A stretch of 64,000 bases of DNA, taken from NCBI GenBank assembly GCA_022453515.1, contig JAJNNY010000005.1, positions 248,001 to 312,000 of the forward strand. Reading direction: 5' to 3'. Below the pieces are notes generated by a model, which worked only from the letters and a program-made list of their open reading frames with translations, was not told where the DNA came from and did not search any database. Shown here piece after piece: positions 24,292 through 34,786 of the stretch. The DNA is from Astrocystis sublimbata (Eukaryota > Ascomycota > Sordariomycetes > Xylariales > Xylariaceae). A program made the translations under genes and the position numbers. Each line of letters begins with the position of its first letter. Position 1 is the stretch's first letter.

Positions 24292-25266
24292 ATGGGTCGT
24301 ACTCCCAGTGTCGATCTACCGCCAACGCAGTTCGCCAAGTCATTACCCGTCAAACAGTTCAAAGCCAAGGACAACGATCAACGCGGCGCGAAGCGCAAGG
24401 GCAAAGGGGATGGGAAGGCGAGCGGGAAACAAAATGGGAAAGAGAACGGTGCAAGCGAGGGGGCAGCCGGCAGTCTGAAACGAAAGCGCACAGCAGGGCG
24501 AAAGGATGATACACCACGCGCATTCAAGAGACTGATGGCATACGCTGGGGGCAAGAAGCCGCGATCTGGTCTGGACAACGGCGACATACCACGAGGGGCC
24601 AAGAGCAAAAAGAAGGGTAAACCCCAAGAGGACCCGTCAACCGAACCTGAGCCCGAAAAGAAACAAGCTGCTGCCGTCCCCAAGATCCTACCCGGAGAAC
24701 GCTTGTCTGAGTTCTCAGCCCGAGTCGACGCTGCCTTACCTCTTTCGGGCTTAGTCAACAAGTCTATACAAGGGAAGAGAGACCCCTTAGGATTGAAAGT
24801 ATGGCGAACGAATAAAGAGAGAAAGATGCACAAACTCTACGATGAGTGGCGGGAAGAAGAACGGAAAATTAAAGAGAACCGCGAGGATGAGTTGGAGCAG
24901 GAAGCCGAGAGAGAACTGGAAGAAGAGGAGAGCGGCGTCTCCTGGAAGATGCACATGGGAAATCAAGGATCGGGCAAGCGCAAGAAGAGGGATAAGGACG
25001 ACGAGGATCCTTGGGCAGAGCTGAGGAGGAAGCGCGGGGAGACTCGCCCTGGCCTCCGCGATGTCGCTCTGGCACCGCCCGAGCTGACAGCGAAACCGTC
25101 AAAAAAGCATCTACTGGTCCAGGGCGCAGCTGTGCAGGTGAACGACATACCGAAATCGGCAGGCAGTCTGAAGCGGAGGGAAGAACTACAGGCGGCCAGG
25201 GACGACATCATTACAGCTTACCGAAAGAAGATGAGTGAAAAGCGACCTTCTTTGCATGGGCCTTAA
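24292..25266 (+). CDS. Basic coiled-coil protein, probably nucleolar; function unknown
   Basis: A single exon of 324 aa starting at ATG 24292 (AAAATGGG). Residues 1-120 are rich in Lys, Gly and Arg with several nuclear localisation-like clusters (KRKRTAGRK, KSKKKGK). A conserved-looking block ILPGERLSEFSARVDAALPL lies near residues 134-153. It is followed by a Glu/Lys/Arg coiled coil (about 168-220) and a second basic cluster (KRKKRDKDD). The shape suggests a ribosome-biogenesis or nucleolar protein of the CCDC137 kind, but I do not recognise it firmly. It lies 573 bp upstream of TFC3 on the same strand. Confidence 0.75.
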   Translation: MGRTPSVDLPPTQFAKSLPVKQFKAKDNDQRGAKRKGKGDGKASGKQNGKENGASEGAAGSLKRKRTAGRKDDTPRAFKRLMAYAGGKKPRSGLDNGDIPRGAKSKKKGKPQEDPSTEPEPEKKQAAAVPKILPGERLSEFSARVDAALPLSGLVNKSIQGKRDPLGLKVWRTNKERKMHKLYDEWREEERKIKENREDELEQEAERELEEEESGVSWKMHMGNQGSGKRKKRDKDDEDPWAELRRKRGETRPGLRDVALAPPELTAKPSKKHLLVQGAAVQVNDIPKSAGSLKRREELQAARDDIITAYRKKMSEKRPSLHGP

Positions 25267-25839
25267 ATTGGGATGGAGCATGGAAAACTTCTGATAACTA
25301 TGCTATTACATGATACCCCTATAATGGAAATTTGGCGGTAGCAAATCAACTTGAATACTTACAGTTGATGCCCGTTGTTTTCATTTGTGACCATACAATC
25401 AATAGCTCACCCAGATTTGAGAAAGCAAGTTCTTGAGTTTCTACGGGCATATCTATAGATTGATTGATAGATCTGTTGAATTCGAAGGGCCGTACCCGAC
25501 ATTCATTTTTATGACAATCTGTAGCACCGTGGACAGCTATTTCCAAGTAGGAATGCACATTCACTGTAAACCTAATAAGCAATCTTCGCTCGACGGTGTC
25601 CAATCACAGTATGCACTGTATTTCAAACAGTACAAGCCTATCAGGTTCCAATGACTGGCTCCCCCACCTTCCCCCACTAGCCATGCCATGTTCGTTTTCT
25701 TCCTTGCCTCGCCCGAGCTGCCCTCAATCCTGCAGCTGCGCACCGACATCACCGAAGGACCACCATTCGAGTCTGGACAGTGGACAATCAGAAAAACATA
25801 TTTTTTACTTACCTCGATGCATTCAAACCCATCATCGCC
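25267..25839. other. Intergenic region upstream of TFC3
   Basis: It contains the 3' UTR of the coiled-coil gene and the TFC3 promoter. No other feature is seen. Confidence 0.6.
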
Positions 25840-28800
25840 ATGGCTGCAGGGCTCGATGAGTTGATCGAATCGCTTCTGACGGAGATCGCATTCTCTGGTG
25901 TGCGAGGTGAGTCTTCAATTTTTCATGCAAGGGCAACCCTCCAAGATGTGCAAGCTAACAAAATACAACAAAAATTAGGCTGTTCAGTATCCAGTCTGCT
26001 AACTGCAATTGGCGCTTTCTACAAGTCGTCCAGTGCGGGTGACGAGGGTGTGAATCCTGGTCTGGCTCGAACGCCCGATGCACCTGAAGGCAGCATCGAG
26101 CCTCAGCAAGGCAGTGAAAGTGAAGGCTATGACCTCGCAGTTGCGTCCAAGGTATGGAAATGGCTAGCAGACAGGTCAGACGTATCAATAGGCGTCGACA
26201 GAATATGCAATCACTTGAGCCTGGAACAGGTGCTTGTCTTACCCGAAGAAGAAGAATCTCCAAGAGCAGCGGCCGAATCCTCAGAGACTACAAAGGCGCC
26301 ATCCCGTTCAAAGCTGGATCCGCGAATAAGCAAAAATAGGGCTTCAGAATGGAGACCAAGACTGTTTGTGTCTGAAGAGCGTCAATGGAGAACGATCACA
26401 GGTCATGGGCCCGACTTGAAGCGAGTGCCACTCTTCGAGTGGCGCGCACTTGTCGATATTGCTTCCGTCAAGGAAACGGGGATTCTTCAAGGCGACCTCG
26501 TTCGGCTGACAGGCCAAGACAAGAGATCACTCCCAACGCGGACTGATGCGCTGGCTAGAAAAGGATATGTGATCAAACAGCCTATAGTGCTGCGTGGCGG
26601 CAAATCCAGTAAACTCTGGCTTGCGCAGTTCGCCGAACACGCGAAGGAACACCAAGAACAAGAAGGACTTGACTATGACCAGCTCGATCTTTCCAAGATG
26701 GCCCTTACTTGCGATCTACAACCAGTTCCTTTCTGTGGCAAGTGGAATAGGGACACGATCGACTATCTTGCTCTTGCACAGGCATTTGTGGCGATCGTCA
26801 AAGCATGGAATCTCATTCGCTACTGCGATGCTCGCGCAAAATTAGGCGTCGAGGAACGTGTGCGTCAGATGAGGGCTCTAGCCAAAACGTGCCGTTGGCT
26901 TACCAACATCGGCGCCTTGTCTTTTATTGGCGCTAAATTCCCTGGAAGCAACAGACTTTTCAAAGACTGTGTGAAATTTATTCGAGACCCAACTCCAGCC
27001 GAGTGGTCCCATTTTCGGGCCACTCCGAAAACACGAATGGTTGTGCCTTCAGGCCGTATTGGGAAGCGCGGGGAGGCATCTCGTGCCGTTCACGCATCTC
27101 AACCGAGCGAAGTAACTCTCAGCAAGGCTACAGGGAAGAAGCTGCGAGTTAAGAAGCCTCGAAGCGAACCTGTATCTTATGGTACCATCATTCCCTTGCC
27201 ATGGAAGCCACAGAAGCCTGTACCCAACACCGCGTTCGAAATCATCAAGAGGGCCGGTTCTAAGGGTACCTCAAACGCAGCCATCTGTCGACAAACCCTT
27301 GGTTATAATTATCGAAGACTCACAGCAGCAATGACGGGATCCATCTCCATGCCTACTAATTCTCAACCTCCGCATCTGAAACATCTCAGCTCAGCCTCTC
27401 AACTTAGTCGTATTGGAAAGACTATGACATATACATTTTACGCCAACAGTGAAATTGCGGGCAATGGCACCAGCGAACAACAGCTAGACGACAGACAGTC
27501 ACAGATTTCTAACGGCTTGCCAGCTTCGGGAAGTGGCCAAGATATTGTCCTATTCCCACAACCCGATCTGCGTCGTTTTGCCTCCAATCCTAGTGCGTCA
27601 CTGACAGAGCTTACCCGACCCAAATCTTCGTCTCAAATGGTTTCGAGAAAGTTGAAGCGTCGTCGGTCGATAGATGAGGATCAAGATGACCATCCTCCAG
27701 TTAAATTACCTCGACGTCTAGGGCGTCCCCCTACCAAGCAACCCGCAAATGTAAAATCACCAATACCAGAAGAGGATGATACTGTATTGTCCGAACCTGG
27801 TGATGCAACTATTGTTGCTCCGGAGCCGATTCAAGCTCATGCGCTTCAGCAACTACCGCCAGAGACGATTCAGCCAGTACTCAGGCCCCCCGGCGTTTAT
27901 CGAGGCGTCCCAAATTCATTAGATCCAGACCCAAAGAAAAAAGGCAGAAAGCGGAGGTCTTTGGTTCTCATCTTCAGATCGGATCGACTCAAAGACCCGT
28001 CTTTCCTTGGACTTGGCCCTGCCACAACAAGTAATGACAACGCGACTACCGCAAGCCGTGACTTAGCAACGGACGACACCCTAATGGATGCTGAACCTCT
28101 GGTGCCACAATCAACAGGGACTTCAACCCCCGCTATAGCCACGCCAAAAGTTACCAGCGAACGTTTGCACACGCAGTCTAAGACGCCGAAATCTGGCAAC
28201 AAGGGATTATTCCGGTGCACAAAATGTGGGAACACCTGGAAGAACTCAAACGGATTGGACTATCACCTCACGAAGTCAAGGACGGTCTGCAACCCAGACT
28301 TTGTTGCCCCGTCCTCAGAACTCATCACTCAACGCAGACGAAAATCGACCCAGCCTCAAGTGTTGGAGCGTCTGTCGGGTCGTTTGCCAGCTACTGCCGA
28401 GAAAGCAACACCTCGGTTGAATCCACAAGAACAAGTGCAATATCGAATCGACGGAGGGACGCCTTCTCGACTATCTCCTTCACAGTCGACATCGTCTTCA
28501 CCAAGGAAGATAACGCCTCCCCTATCGCATATCAGAGACACGCCCCGATCTCGAAAGATCCACAGTAGCATTGTGTTGAAAGAATTGGAAGTGTTCGATG
28601 CCACTAACCATCGATCACTTCAGCATCAACGGAGCCAGGGCACGAGCCGAGAGATGATCACCGGTGACACCAACGATTCAGCGCCAGTTGCGCAACCATC
28701 CTCTATTAATCGCCATATATCATCCAATGCTAGGTTGAGCACAAAGGATAGTAATCAGAGCCGCCAAGCAGACATTGATAGCCAGTTTCAAAGGCACGAG

Positions 28801-31800
28801 TGCCAGGACAATTTACCCAAAGACACAAATCAGACAGTCTCGTCTAGCATCGATCCAACTTTTTCCACACTGGATAAGAACTCTATTAATGGACAGTCTA
28901 AGGTCTCCGACGAGGGGTTGTCCGTTACAACGCCTGCGGGTCGGTCTGCTCTCCGCAAACCGCTTCCACTCAAGAAGCCAGTGAGCTCTAGCTCTTCCCC
29001 GGGTCTAGATCAGTCCACGAATATTGCAGCTCTTGCATCACAGCCATCCATCCTCGACAATTCCATACCCCAACAGCCCACTAACAAAGCGCTTGCCGCG
29101 TTTGCCAGGCCGACTAGGCCTAAAGCATCGTTCGGTGTCCGCCGGCGAGCCCGTACTATACAAATCATCAATTACCTCTTCGCGCAAAATGATGGTGTCT
29201 TCCCTGGGCTTCGATCCCTATTCATGGGAGTCATATCCGTGTGGGTGAAAGAGTTTACCGATCTTGCGCCTCCTGACCGAAGAACATGTCAAAATGTTGT
29301 CAACCAAATGGAAAGAGACGGTTCCCTGAAGCAATTGCACTTTTGTTTCTTTGACGAACAAGCCAAAATGCAGGAATGCGTTGTGTTAGCAAAGGCCGAG
29401 AAGAACAGTGCAAAAGCTGTGGATTTAACTGGCGATCCTCGTGTTTTAGCCGTCAAAGGGAAAATAAGGGAGATGTTTCCCGAATCATATGTTCCAGCTG
29501 CCTTCTCACTTTCGCCTGAAGAGGTCAAGCTGTTTGACGGACTTGTTACTCAGGGGAGAGAGCAGAATCTCCCGCGAAACTTAAAAACCCCCAAGAGCCT
29601 CAAAAGAGTCCAGGATATAGAGGTTCTCAGGTACGAGAGCTCCGTGATGGGTGGTATTCCTATCCATAAAGGTAACGCGAAGCGACATGCGGATGACGAG
29701 CAGATCGAAACGCCTCCCCCTAAAATTGCTCGCATTGACGTCGACCCACCCATATCGCTCGACAGAAATCGAAAGCCTCGCAAACGCCCTGATATGCATG
29801 AGGTGTGGGATAGTGGAAAGTTAGCTGTCTACATCTGGAGCCAGAGAAAGAAGCCTGGGGCCATGTGGGATAAACATCCTTCATGCCTTCAAGATCCTGT
29901 GACCGGAGCGTGGTCCTGGTCGCCAGATACCGATTCGTCTCAACTAGGAACCATCACTAAGATTCTGTCATCTACCAAGAGCGCAAGGCATATTGATGCA
30001 TCCATGAAACGGAAAGGCCGCAGAAGGACGGCAGACATTGATATTCTCTCCGGGAGCAATAGGAACGATCAAAATAGCAACCAAAGCAGTCGAGAAGTAC
30101 GAAGGAACGCTGGATATGTTCTTACGGCTGAAGAAGATGATTACGAAAGTTTGATCGATCCTGCTCTCAAATCATGCACAACTATTCCATTCGCAGCTAA
30201 TGGACGGGCATCTGACGAAGATACCGAGATGTATGACGACAGTAGCGAAGACTCTGGTGACGAACTTGCCGCTTCCAATGACCTCGTAGCACGACTCCCA
30301 GTATCAGGAACTACGCATGATGATAAGGATGGATCGTGGCCAATCACCCAGAAATCTCCATACGAGCCTCGAGACGAAACAACGTGTGCCATCAACAAGC
30401 TGCCCCAAAGCGCTATCCAACTTTCGGTGGAAGCCCTGTTACGCCGCCTTCACGATATTTCGAACAAATCCTACCGTGTCAAGACATTCAATAAGCGGAC
30501 TGATCCGGCGTATGGGAGATACTTACGACATCTCAAGACAATCAGGAAGTGGGAGCAATCAACCGATGGATTCCAAGCAGTCACACATGGAACAGTGACG
30601 CCAGAGCAGCCTTTCATATCTTACACAGTTGATGAAAGAAAAGCAAAGCCGAAGCCTATCAGACTAGAATGGCTTGCTTATAATCAATTTAGTGCAGGAA
30701 ACATACCGGACGAAGTGAAGAATGCAACACGAGACGATGAGAACTATGGGTTGTCCTACCTGATCAAGGAAAGTCGGAAGATCAAAGACGTGCAGCGCCG
30801 CACTAAAAAATCAGAACACAGAACGACAGGGCGCCGGACCACCAGTGACAACCGTTCAAAGCTCAAACCAGCTTCTAGAAAACCAAACAAACAGACTCGA
30901 CGTACCGCGCCGCCAAAGGCTATGATGTTACCCGAAGAGTCCGAAGGGTTTTTTGAGTATAAGACCCGAGATCTGACCATCATACCCAAGCAACCGAGGG
31001 GCCGTTACAACAAACCTGTACATGATGACAGAATGGGCTCGAAAAGAGAAGATGAGCTTATTGCTGCTTGCATTGTGCTCCGAACACTTCTCGGTGGCCT
31101 TGACCGGAACTTGGACTTGGGCTTACTGCTCAAGCATTTTCCAGGGATGTCGCTATCTGCCATCAGAAAGCTTTGGCCCAAAGTGAGCCGGGAGCGAAAA
31201 TCCTACGTCCAGGCCTTAACAACGAAGTTCCAATCGGAATTCTTGGCGGCTTACGAGAGCGGCAAGCTGCCACCACTCGATTACGACAATATCGAGAATT
31301 ACGATTGGCCTAGGGTGGTTGTGTGGGCAAGTCAACTCGAAACCCTCGAAGAAGTGGATTTGCCACGTTCGCGAGAGGCACTCTATCACCAAGATATGGT
31401 CGAGGAAACAGCTACCGAGGGTGATAACTGGAGAGATATTTGGTTTGCCACCACTTCAACTTATAATCGAATTGAGGCAGTTGCTAGTGAGACAATGTCA
31501 ATTCCTCTCCCACCCAAAGTTCGACATGATAGAGTGGTACTAGACCGTGCCAGAACGTGGGTTCGCTCAATTTGTTGCACGTCGCTCAAGGGAGTGAACG
31601 TCAATGACAAGCTTGTCCCAAAACTCCTTGAACTGGGCAACGGTGCTGCGGACGAAACAAATAAGATTCTCGAGAAGGCAGTCGCAGAGCTAAACAAAGA
31701 GAAGGTCATCACGAAAACCAAAGGGAAGAGTATTGGTGGCAACTTCAGAATACATGGCATGTTCTCCAAACAGCTTGAGAAATTGTCTTCCACACCTAAG

Positions 31801-32445
31801 TTCAGGCAAGCAATTGCCTTCAAAATCCAGCTCGACGAGGCATTCCGCGAAATAGAAGAATTCATAATTCCATACGCTTCTGATGACGGAACGGTCATGG
31901 CGGTGCTGAACCTCCAGGCCCAAGGCCGTATTCGCGTGGATGCCCCCGATCTACCCGATATCCCTTTTGGCTTCGAGCCCGGGAACTACGAGGGGAGGAC
32001 ATTCCCCAAGAGTTACTACCACTTTAAGGTCCGTCTTGTGCCGACCGAGGCGTACCTGTACAATGAGGACATGACGCTCCTTAAGCAGGCTGCCGCCATG
32101 GAAACTCCGTGTGAAGGACCTGATGGGAAGATACCCATCTGGGTCGACTTTTTAGGAAAGGTGAACACCTCTCGCTGGGCGGACTATGTCAGCATGGTAG
32201 CGATCACCCTCGCGATCAAAGGACCTGTAAACCTCAAGATGTGTGTCACTCTGCTGAGGCCCATGATCGAGGAATTCGAGGTCCGATTAATTGTTGACTG
32301 GCTTGATCAGCTAGGACTCATACACCGAGCTGTGGAGGACTGTGGGGTGACCGCAGCGGAGTGGTGGTGGCTTGTTGCAGGACACATTGTGAGAGCGAGC
32401 GACACGAGCAGGGAAAAGGGCAACGGTTTCCAGATTGCAGCCTGA
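25840..32445 (+). CDS. tfc3: TFIIIC largest subunit, Tfc3/tau138 homologue
   Basis: TFIIIC binds the B box of tRNA genes and recruits TFIIIB and RNA polymerase III; the largest subunit contacts the B box. Exons 25840-25906 and 25979-32445 give 2,177 aa. The 72-bp intron has GTGAGT, a GCTAAC branch site and TTAG, yet is stop-free and in frame. The N-terminal start MAAGLDELIESLLTEIAF and the B-block-binding winged-helix segment (about 176-240; LVRLTGQDKRSLPTRTDAL) identify the family. Other marks are an AT-hook-like RRLGRPPTK (about 602-610), a CCHC zinc motif C769-x2-C772-x12-H785-x7-C793, a second winged-helix-like block (about 1055-1120) and a conserved C-terminal region (about 1690-2170). 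Long acidic or Ser-rich linkers separate these. ATG 25840 is the first in the frame. Confidence 0.92.
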   Translation: MAAGLDELIESLLTEIAFSGVRGESSIFHARATLQDVQANKIQQKLGCSVSSLLTAIGAFYKSSSAGDEGVNPGLARTPDAPEGSIEPQQGSESEGYDLAVASKVWKWLADRSDVSIGVDRICNHLSLEQVLVLPEEEESPRAAAESSETTKAPSRSKLDPRISKNRASEWRPRLFVSEERQWRTITGHGPDLKRVPLFEWRALVDIASVKETGILQGDLVRLTGQDKRSLPTRTDALARKGYVIKQPIVLRGGKSSKLWLAQFAEHAKEHQEQEGLDYDQLDLSKMALTCDLQPVPFCGKWNRDTIDYLALAQAFVAIVKAWNLIRYCDARAKLGVEERVRQMRALAKTCRWLTNIGALSFIGAKFPGSNRLFKDCVKFIRDPTPAEWSHFRATPKTRMVVPSGRIGKRGEASRAVHASQPSEVTLSKATGKKLRVKKPRSEPVSYGTIIPLPWKPQKPVPNTAFEIIKRAGSKGTSNAAICRQTLGYNYRRLTAAMTGSISMPTNSQPPHLKHLSSASQLSRIGKTMTYTFYANSEIAGNGTSEQQLDDRQSQISNGLPASGSGQDIVLFPQPDLRRFASNPSASLTELTRPKSSSQMVSRKLKRRRSIDEDQDDHPPVKLPRRLGRPPTKQPANVKSPIPEEDDTVLSEPGDATIVAPEPIQAHALQQLPPETIQPVLRPPGVYRGVPNSLDPDPKKKGRKRRSLVLIFRSDRLKDPSFLGLGPATTSNDNATTASRDLATDDTLMDAEPLVPQSTGTSTPAIATPKVTSERLHTQSKTPKSGNKGLFRCTKCGNTWKNSNGLDYHLTKSRTVCNPDFVAPSSELITQRRRKSTQPQVLERLSGRLPATAEKATPRLNPQEQVQYRIDGGTPSRLSPSQSTSSSPRKITPPLSHIRDTPRSRKIHSSIVLKELEVFDATNHRSLQHQRSQGTSREMITGDTNDSAPVAQPSSINRHISSNARLSTKDSNQSRQADIDSQFQRHECQDNLPKDTNQTVSSSIDPTFSTLDKNSINGQSKVSDEGLSVTTPAGRSALRKPLPLKKPVSSSSSPGLDQSTNIAALASQPSILDNSIPQQPTNKALAAFARPTRPKASFGVRRRARTIQIINYLFAQNDGVFPGLRSLFMGVISVWVKEFTDLAPPDRRTCQNVVNQMERDGSLKQLHFCFFDEQAKMQECVVLAKAEKNSAKAVDLTGDPRVLAVKGKIREMFPESYVPAAFSLSPEEVKLFDGLVTQGREQNLPRNLKTPKSLKRVQDIEVLRYESSVMGGIPIHKGNAKRHADDEQIETPPPKIARIDVDPPISLDRNRKPRKRPDMHEVWDSGKLAVYIWSQRKKPGAMWDKHPSCLQDPVTGAWSWSPDTDSSQLGTITKILSSTKSARHIDASMKRKGRRRTADIDILSGSNRNDQNSNQSSREVRRNAGYVLTAEEDDYESLIDPALKSCTTIPFAANGRASDEDTEMYDDSSEDSGDELAASNDLVARLPVSGTTHDDKDGSWPITQKSPYEPRDETTCAINKLPQSAIQLSVEALLRRLHDISNKSYRVKTFNKRTDPAYGRYLRHLKTIRKWEQSTDGFQAVTHGTVTPEQPFISYTVDERKAKPKPIRLEWLAYNQFSAGNIPDEVKNATRDDENYGLSYLIKESRKIKDVQRRTKKSEHRTTGRRTTSDNRSKLKPASRKPNKQTRRTAPPKAMMLPEESEGFFEYKTRDLTIIPKQPRGRYNKPVHDDRMGSKREDELIAACIVLRTLLGGLDRNLDLGLLLKHFPGMSLSAIRKLWPKVSRERKSYVQALTTKFQSEFLAAYESGKLPPLDYDNIENYDWPRVVVWASQLETLEEVDLPRSREALYHQDMVEETATEGDNWRDIWFATTSTYNRIEAVASETMSIPLPPKVRHDRVVLDRARTWVRSICCTSLKGVNVNDKLVPKLLELGNGAADETNKILEKAVAELNKEKVITKTKGKSIGGNFRIHGMFSKQLEKLSSTPKFRQAIAFKIQLDEAFREIEEFIIPYASDDGTVMAVLNLQAQGRIRVDAPDLPDIPFGFEPGNYEGRTFPKSYYHFKVRLVPTEAYLYNEDMTLLKQAAAMETPCEGPDGKIPIWVDFLGKVNTSRWADYVSMVAITLAIKGPVNLKMCVTLLRPMIEEFEVRLIVDWLDQLGLIHRAVEDCGVTAAEWWWLVAGHIVRASDTSREKGNGFQIAA

Positions 32446-32859
32446 TCATGTAGGAGATGTATTTTAGCAGTAATTTCTCAGTGTCAACTTCCGTTGTTCC
32501 GAACTGCAAAGCCTACGATTATGCAGTCAAGAATACCAATAGGGATAGACTCAGGGCTAATAGTGTGTTTTTAAGCCTACTGACATGATCCAGATACTTG
32601 GAAATTATGTTTTGGCTGCGCTTATACAGTGCAAGTTATTCCAGTTGATCGCGTAACACATCAGGAACTTTCTTGAGCAGTCATAGCAGCTGGTATACAC
32701 CCTTCTAAGTTCATCAAATCATTGAGTTTATATGGTCATCGAAAACAAGCAAGGGGTTTTGTTTTGAACGCCAACCCCGGTCATTTCAGTGATGCATCAA
32801 ATATTTTGAATCCCTATCGATTAAGTAGCAACATCTGGTCAATTGAAGCAACTCTGAAG
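32446..32859. other. Convergent 3' intergenic region
   Basis: This short AT-rich gap lies between the TFC3 stop and the stop of the membrane-protein gene on the other strand, and presumably holds both 3' UTRs. Nothing else is visible. Confidence 0.6.
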
Positions 32860-34344
32860 CTATAAGTCTAAACATTTCCCGTCACATTCGGTCACAGTTC
32901 CATTGTTCCAATCGTTCAGACCCGTAAAGTTGGCAACATCCAATGGGCTGGCATGTACGCGCAAATTGCCCAGCCAGTGCCCCAAACAGGTGCCGCTGAA
33001 GTTTCTGAGCCAGAAATCGCCCTCCTTGAGAACTATTCCTTTAGCAGCATGTGGATATCTAACGGCAAGCCCAATCACATCTGAGTCGTTTGACTCTGAG
33101 TCCACTGGCCACACATCTTCCATTGGTGTCCAGCAACCAAACTCGTCTGCCAAGGCGACAGGAACGCTAGTATAAGTTCCACAGACCGTTTTGGACGTTT
33201 CCCAAAGGGAGAAAACCAGCATGACAGTCATGGAAACAAATAAAACGACTGTGTAGATCTTGTACCACAGGTGATTAGCGCATGGAAGGATGGTTGACGT
33301 GGTGCGCCCCTGAACGAAGTAAAATGCGTGAACGGCGACTGAAACCGTGACCAAGAAGAAGTAGGTCACTGTTGCGATCAATGCCGAGATAGTGAACTCC
33401 TGTGAGATCGACCCAGTTGGGAATGGGTAGATCCAGAGAAACGAGACGAACCAAATACCAAGGAGGATTGCTAGAAATATTGTGCGAAAAAGTCGACTTT
33501 GCCAACATGAAATCTTGCGATAATGATCCCTATAACTAGCTGCTACAGCAGGGAAGTCAATGAGACTATCCAGCGACAACCTGTTCTCACATGCTCCATG
33601 TGGCTTGTCAATCCTGTATCCTGATCTCACTCCAAAGTCCACCCGCGACGTGTATTTGTAGTCTTGGGAGAGCCACGGAGTTGCAAACAATCGAAGTAGC
33701 CCCAGAAGCGAGAGGGGGAAAAATATCTGATCAGCGGCCAGGGAAGTAGAGAAGGCCTTGATGCCACGCGTATATGGTGCTATGATGGAGTAGGCTGCTT
33801 GGATGCCTTGGATCACGGCAACAATGCTCTTGAATGTCTCCCCGGAGAGAATCTCGGCGGTTGAGCGATCGGGGATGTAGTTGCAATAAGGTAAGCTTCG
33901 TGTTATCATCTGCTCGCCCCCATTCCAGCCTCTCTCGGTCCAGAACAACGCGTTGGTAGCTGCAAGGTCTAGTGGAGTCCATGTCCGGGTTCGCAAACGC
34001 CGATCGACAATCGAAAAGTATCGCCACATGATCGAAGTGGGATTGTAATGACATATCCGTTCGTGCCATTTTGGACGTGTGTTGTAAAGATAGGACGGTC
34101 GGGGAGCTCCAGAGACGATGTGAGCGATGAGGGGTGCAAAACAGAGTGTCAACAATGTCACCCAGCCCGAAAACAATATCCCGCCACCACGGTGTATTGG
34201 GAACGTGGCGTAACGAAGCATGGAGAGTCGTGGTGAGGGTGTTAATGATATTTGCAGGTAAACTATGCTAAGGAGGGATAACCTTAAGGAGAATCTTGTT
34301 TTACTCTTTGTGTCCTTCAGTAGAAGTAGGCAGGCAGTGCACAT
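32860..34344 (-). CDS. Polytopic membrane protein of unknown function
   Basis: A single exon of 494 aa from ATG 34344 (A at -3). An in-frame ATG at 34221 would remove 41 residues, and the family-like part begins just after it at FPIHRGGG. About six hydrophobic helices are visible: near residues 55-77, 210-230, 286-308, 317-345 and 365-386, plus a weaker one near 170-190. A soluble stretch (about 90-150) carries HERICHYNPTSIMWRYFSI, a block I associate with a family of uncharacterised fungal membrane proteins. The C-terminal 100 residues contain six Cys and several N-glycosylation sequons, suggesting an exposed disulphide-bonded domain. No transporter or enzyme signature is recognised. Confidence 0.8.
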   Translation of the reverse strand: MCTACLLLLKDTKSKTRFSLRLSLLSIVYLQISLTPSPRLSMLRYATFPIHRGGGILFSGWVTLLTLCFAPLIAHIVSGAPRPSYLYNTRPKWHERICHYNPTSIMWRYFSIVDRRLRTRTWTPLDLAATNALFWTERGWNGGEQMITRSLPYCNYIPDRSTAEILSGETFKSIVAVIQGIQAAYSIIAPYTRGIKAFSTSLAADQIFFPLSLLGLLRLFATPWLSQDYKYTSRVDFGVRSGYRIDKPHGACENRLSLDSLIDFPAVAASYRDHYRKISCWQSRLFRTIFLAILLGIWFVSFLWIYPFPTGSISQEFTISALIATVTYFFLVTVSVAVHAFYFVQGRTTSTILPCANHLWYKIYTVVLFVSMTVMLVFSLWETSKTVCGTYTSVPVALADEFGCWTPMEDVWPVDSESNDSDVIGLAVRYPHAAKGIVLKEGDFWLRNFSGTCLGHWLGNLRVHASPLDVANFTGLNDWNNGTVTECDGKCLDL

Positions 34345-34786
34345 GATTTGAAATCCAGCTCGAGCAATGCTTTATGGTTGAGTGGCTTGCCGGTCAGCTA
34401 AGGCTACATGGTAGCTAAATTAAGTGCAATTGCGTTGGTGATTGTAACACGGCCGGTCAGCTTAGACATTAATAAGATAGCGTAATCATCGAGTAGATTA
34501 TCTTTAACCTCTGCTACTTTGGGGAATAGTATTACCCGTGGTCTTGAGTCCTACATTCCAGAGATGGCTTGTAAGGCTGATCAGTGACCAATGAATGCGT
34601 TGATGATGGTCGGAAATAGACTCCGCACCAGCCATGGCTACGTTCCATCTTCAATCTGGCCAGATAAAATGCAATATGAATCTTCGCAGAAAGGGAACAC
34701 TAAGTCGACAGCATGTAATGAATGATACAGAACCAACTCCACATCAATTGCCTACAGCTACTCCTTTTGGCATCTAAATCATCCTC
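34345..34786. other. Intergenic region between two minus-strand genes
   Basis: This is the promoter of the membrane-protein gene and the 3' flank of the zinc-ribbon gene. No distinctive structure is seen. Confidence 0.55.
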
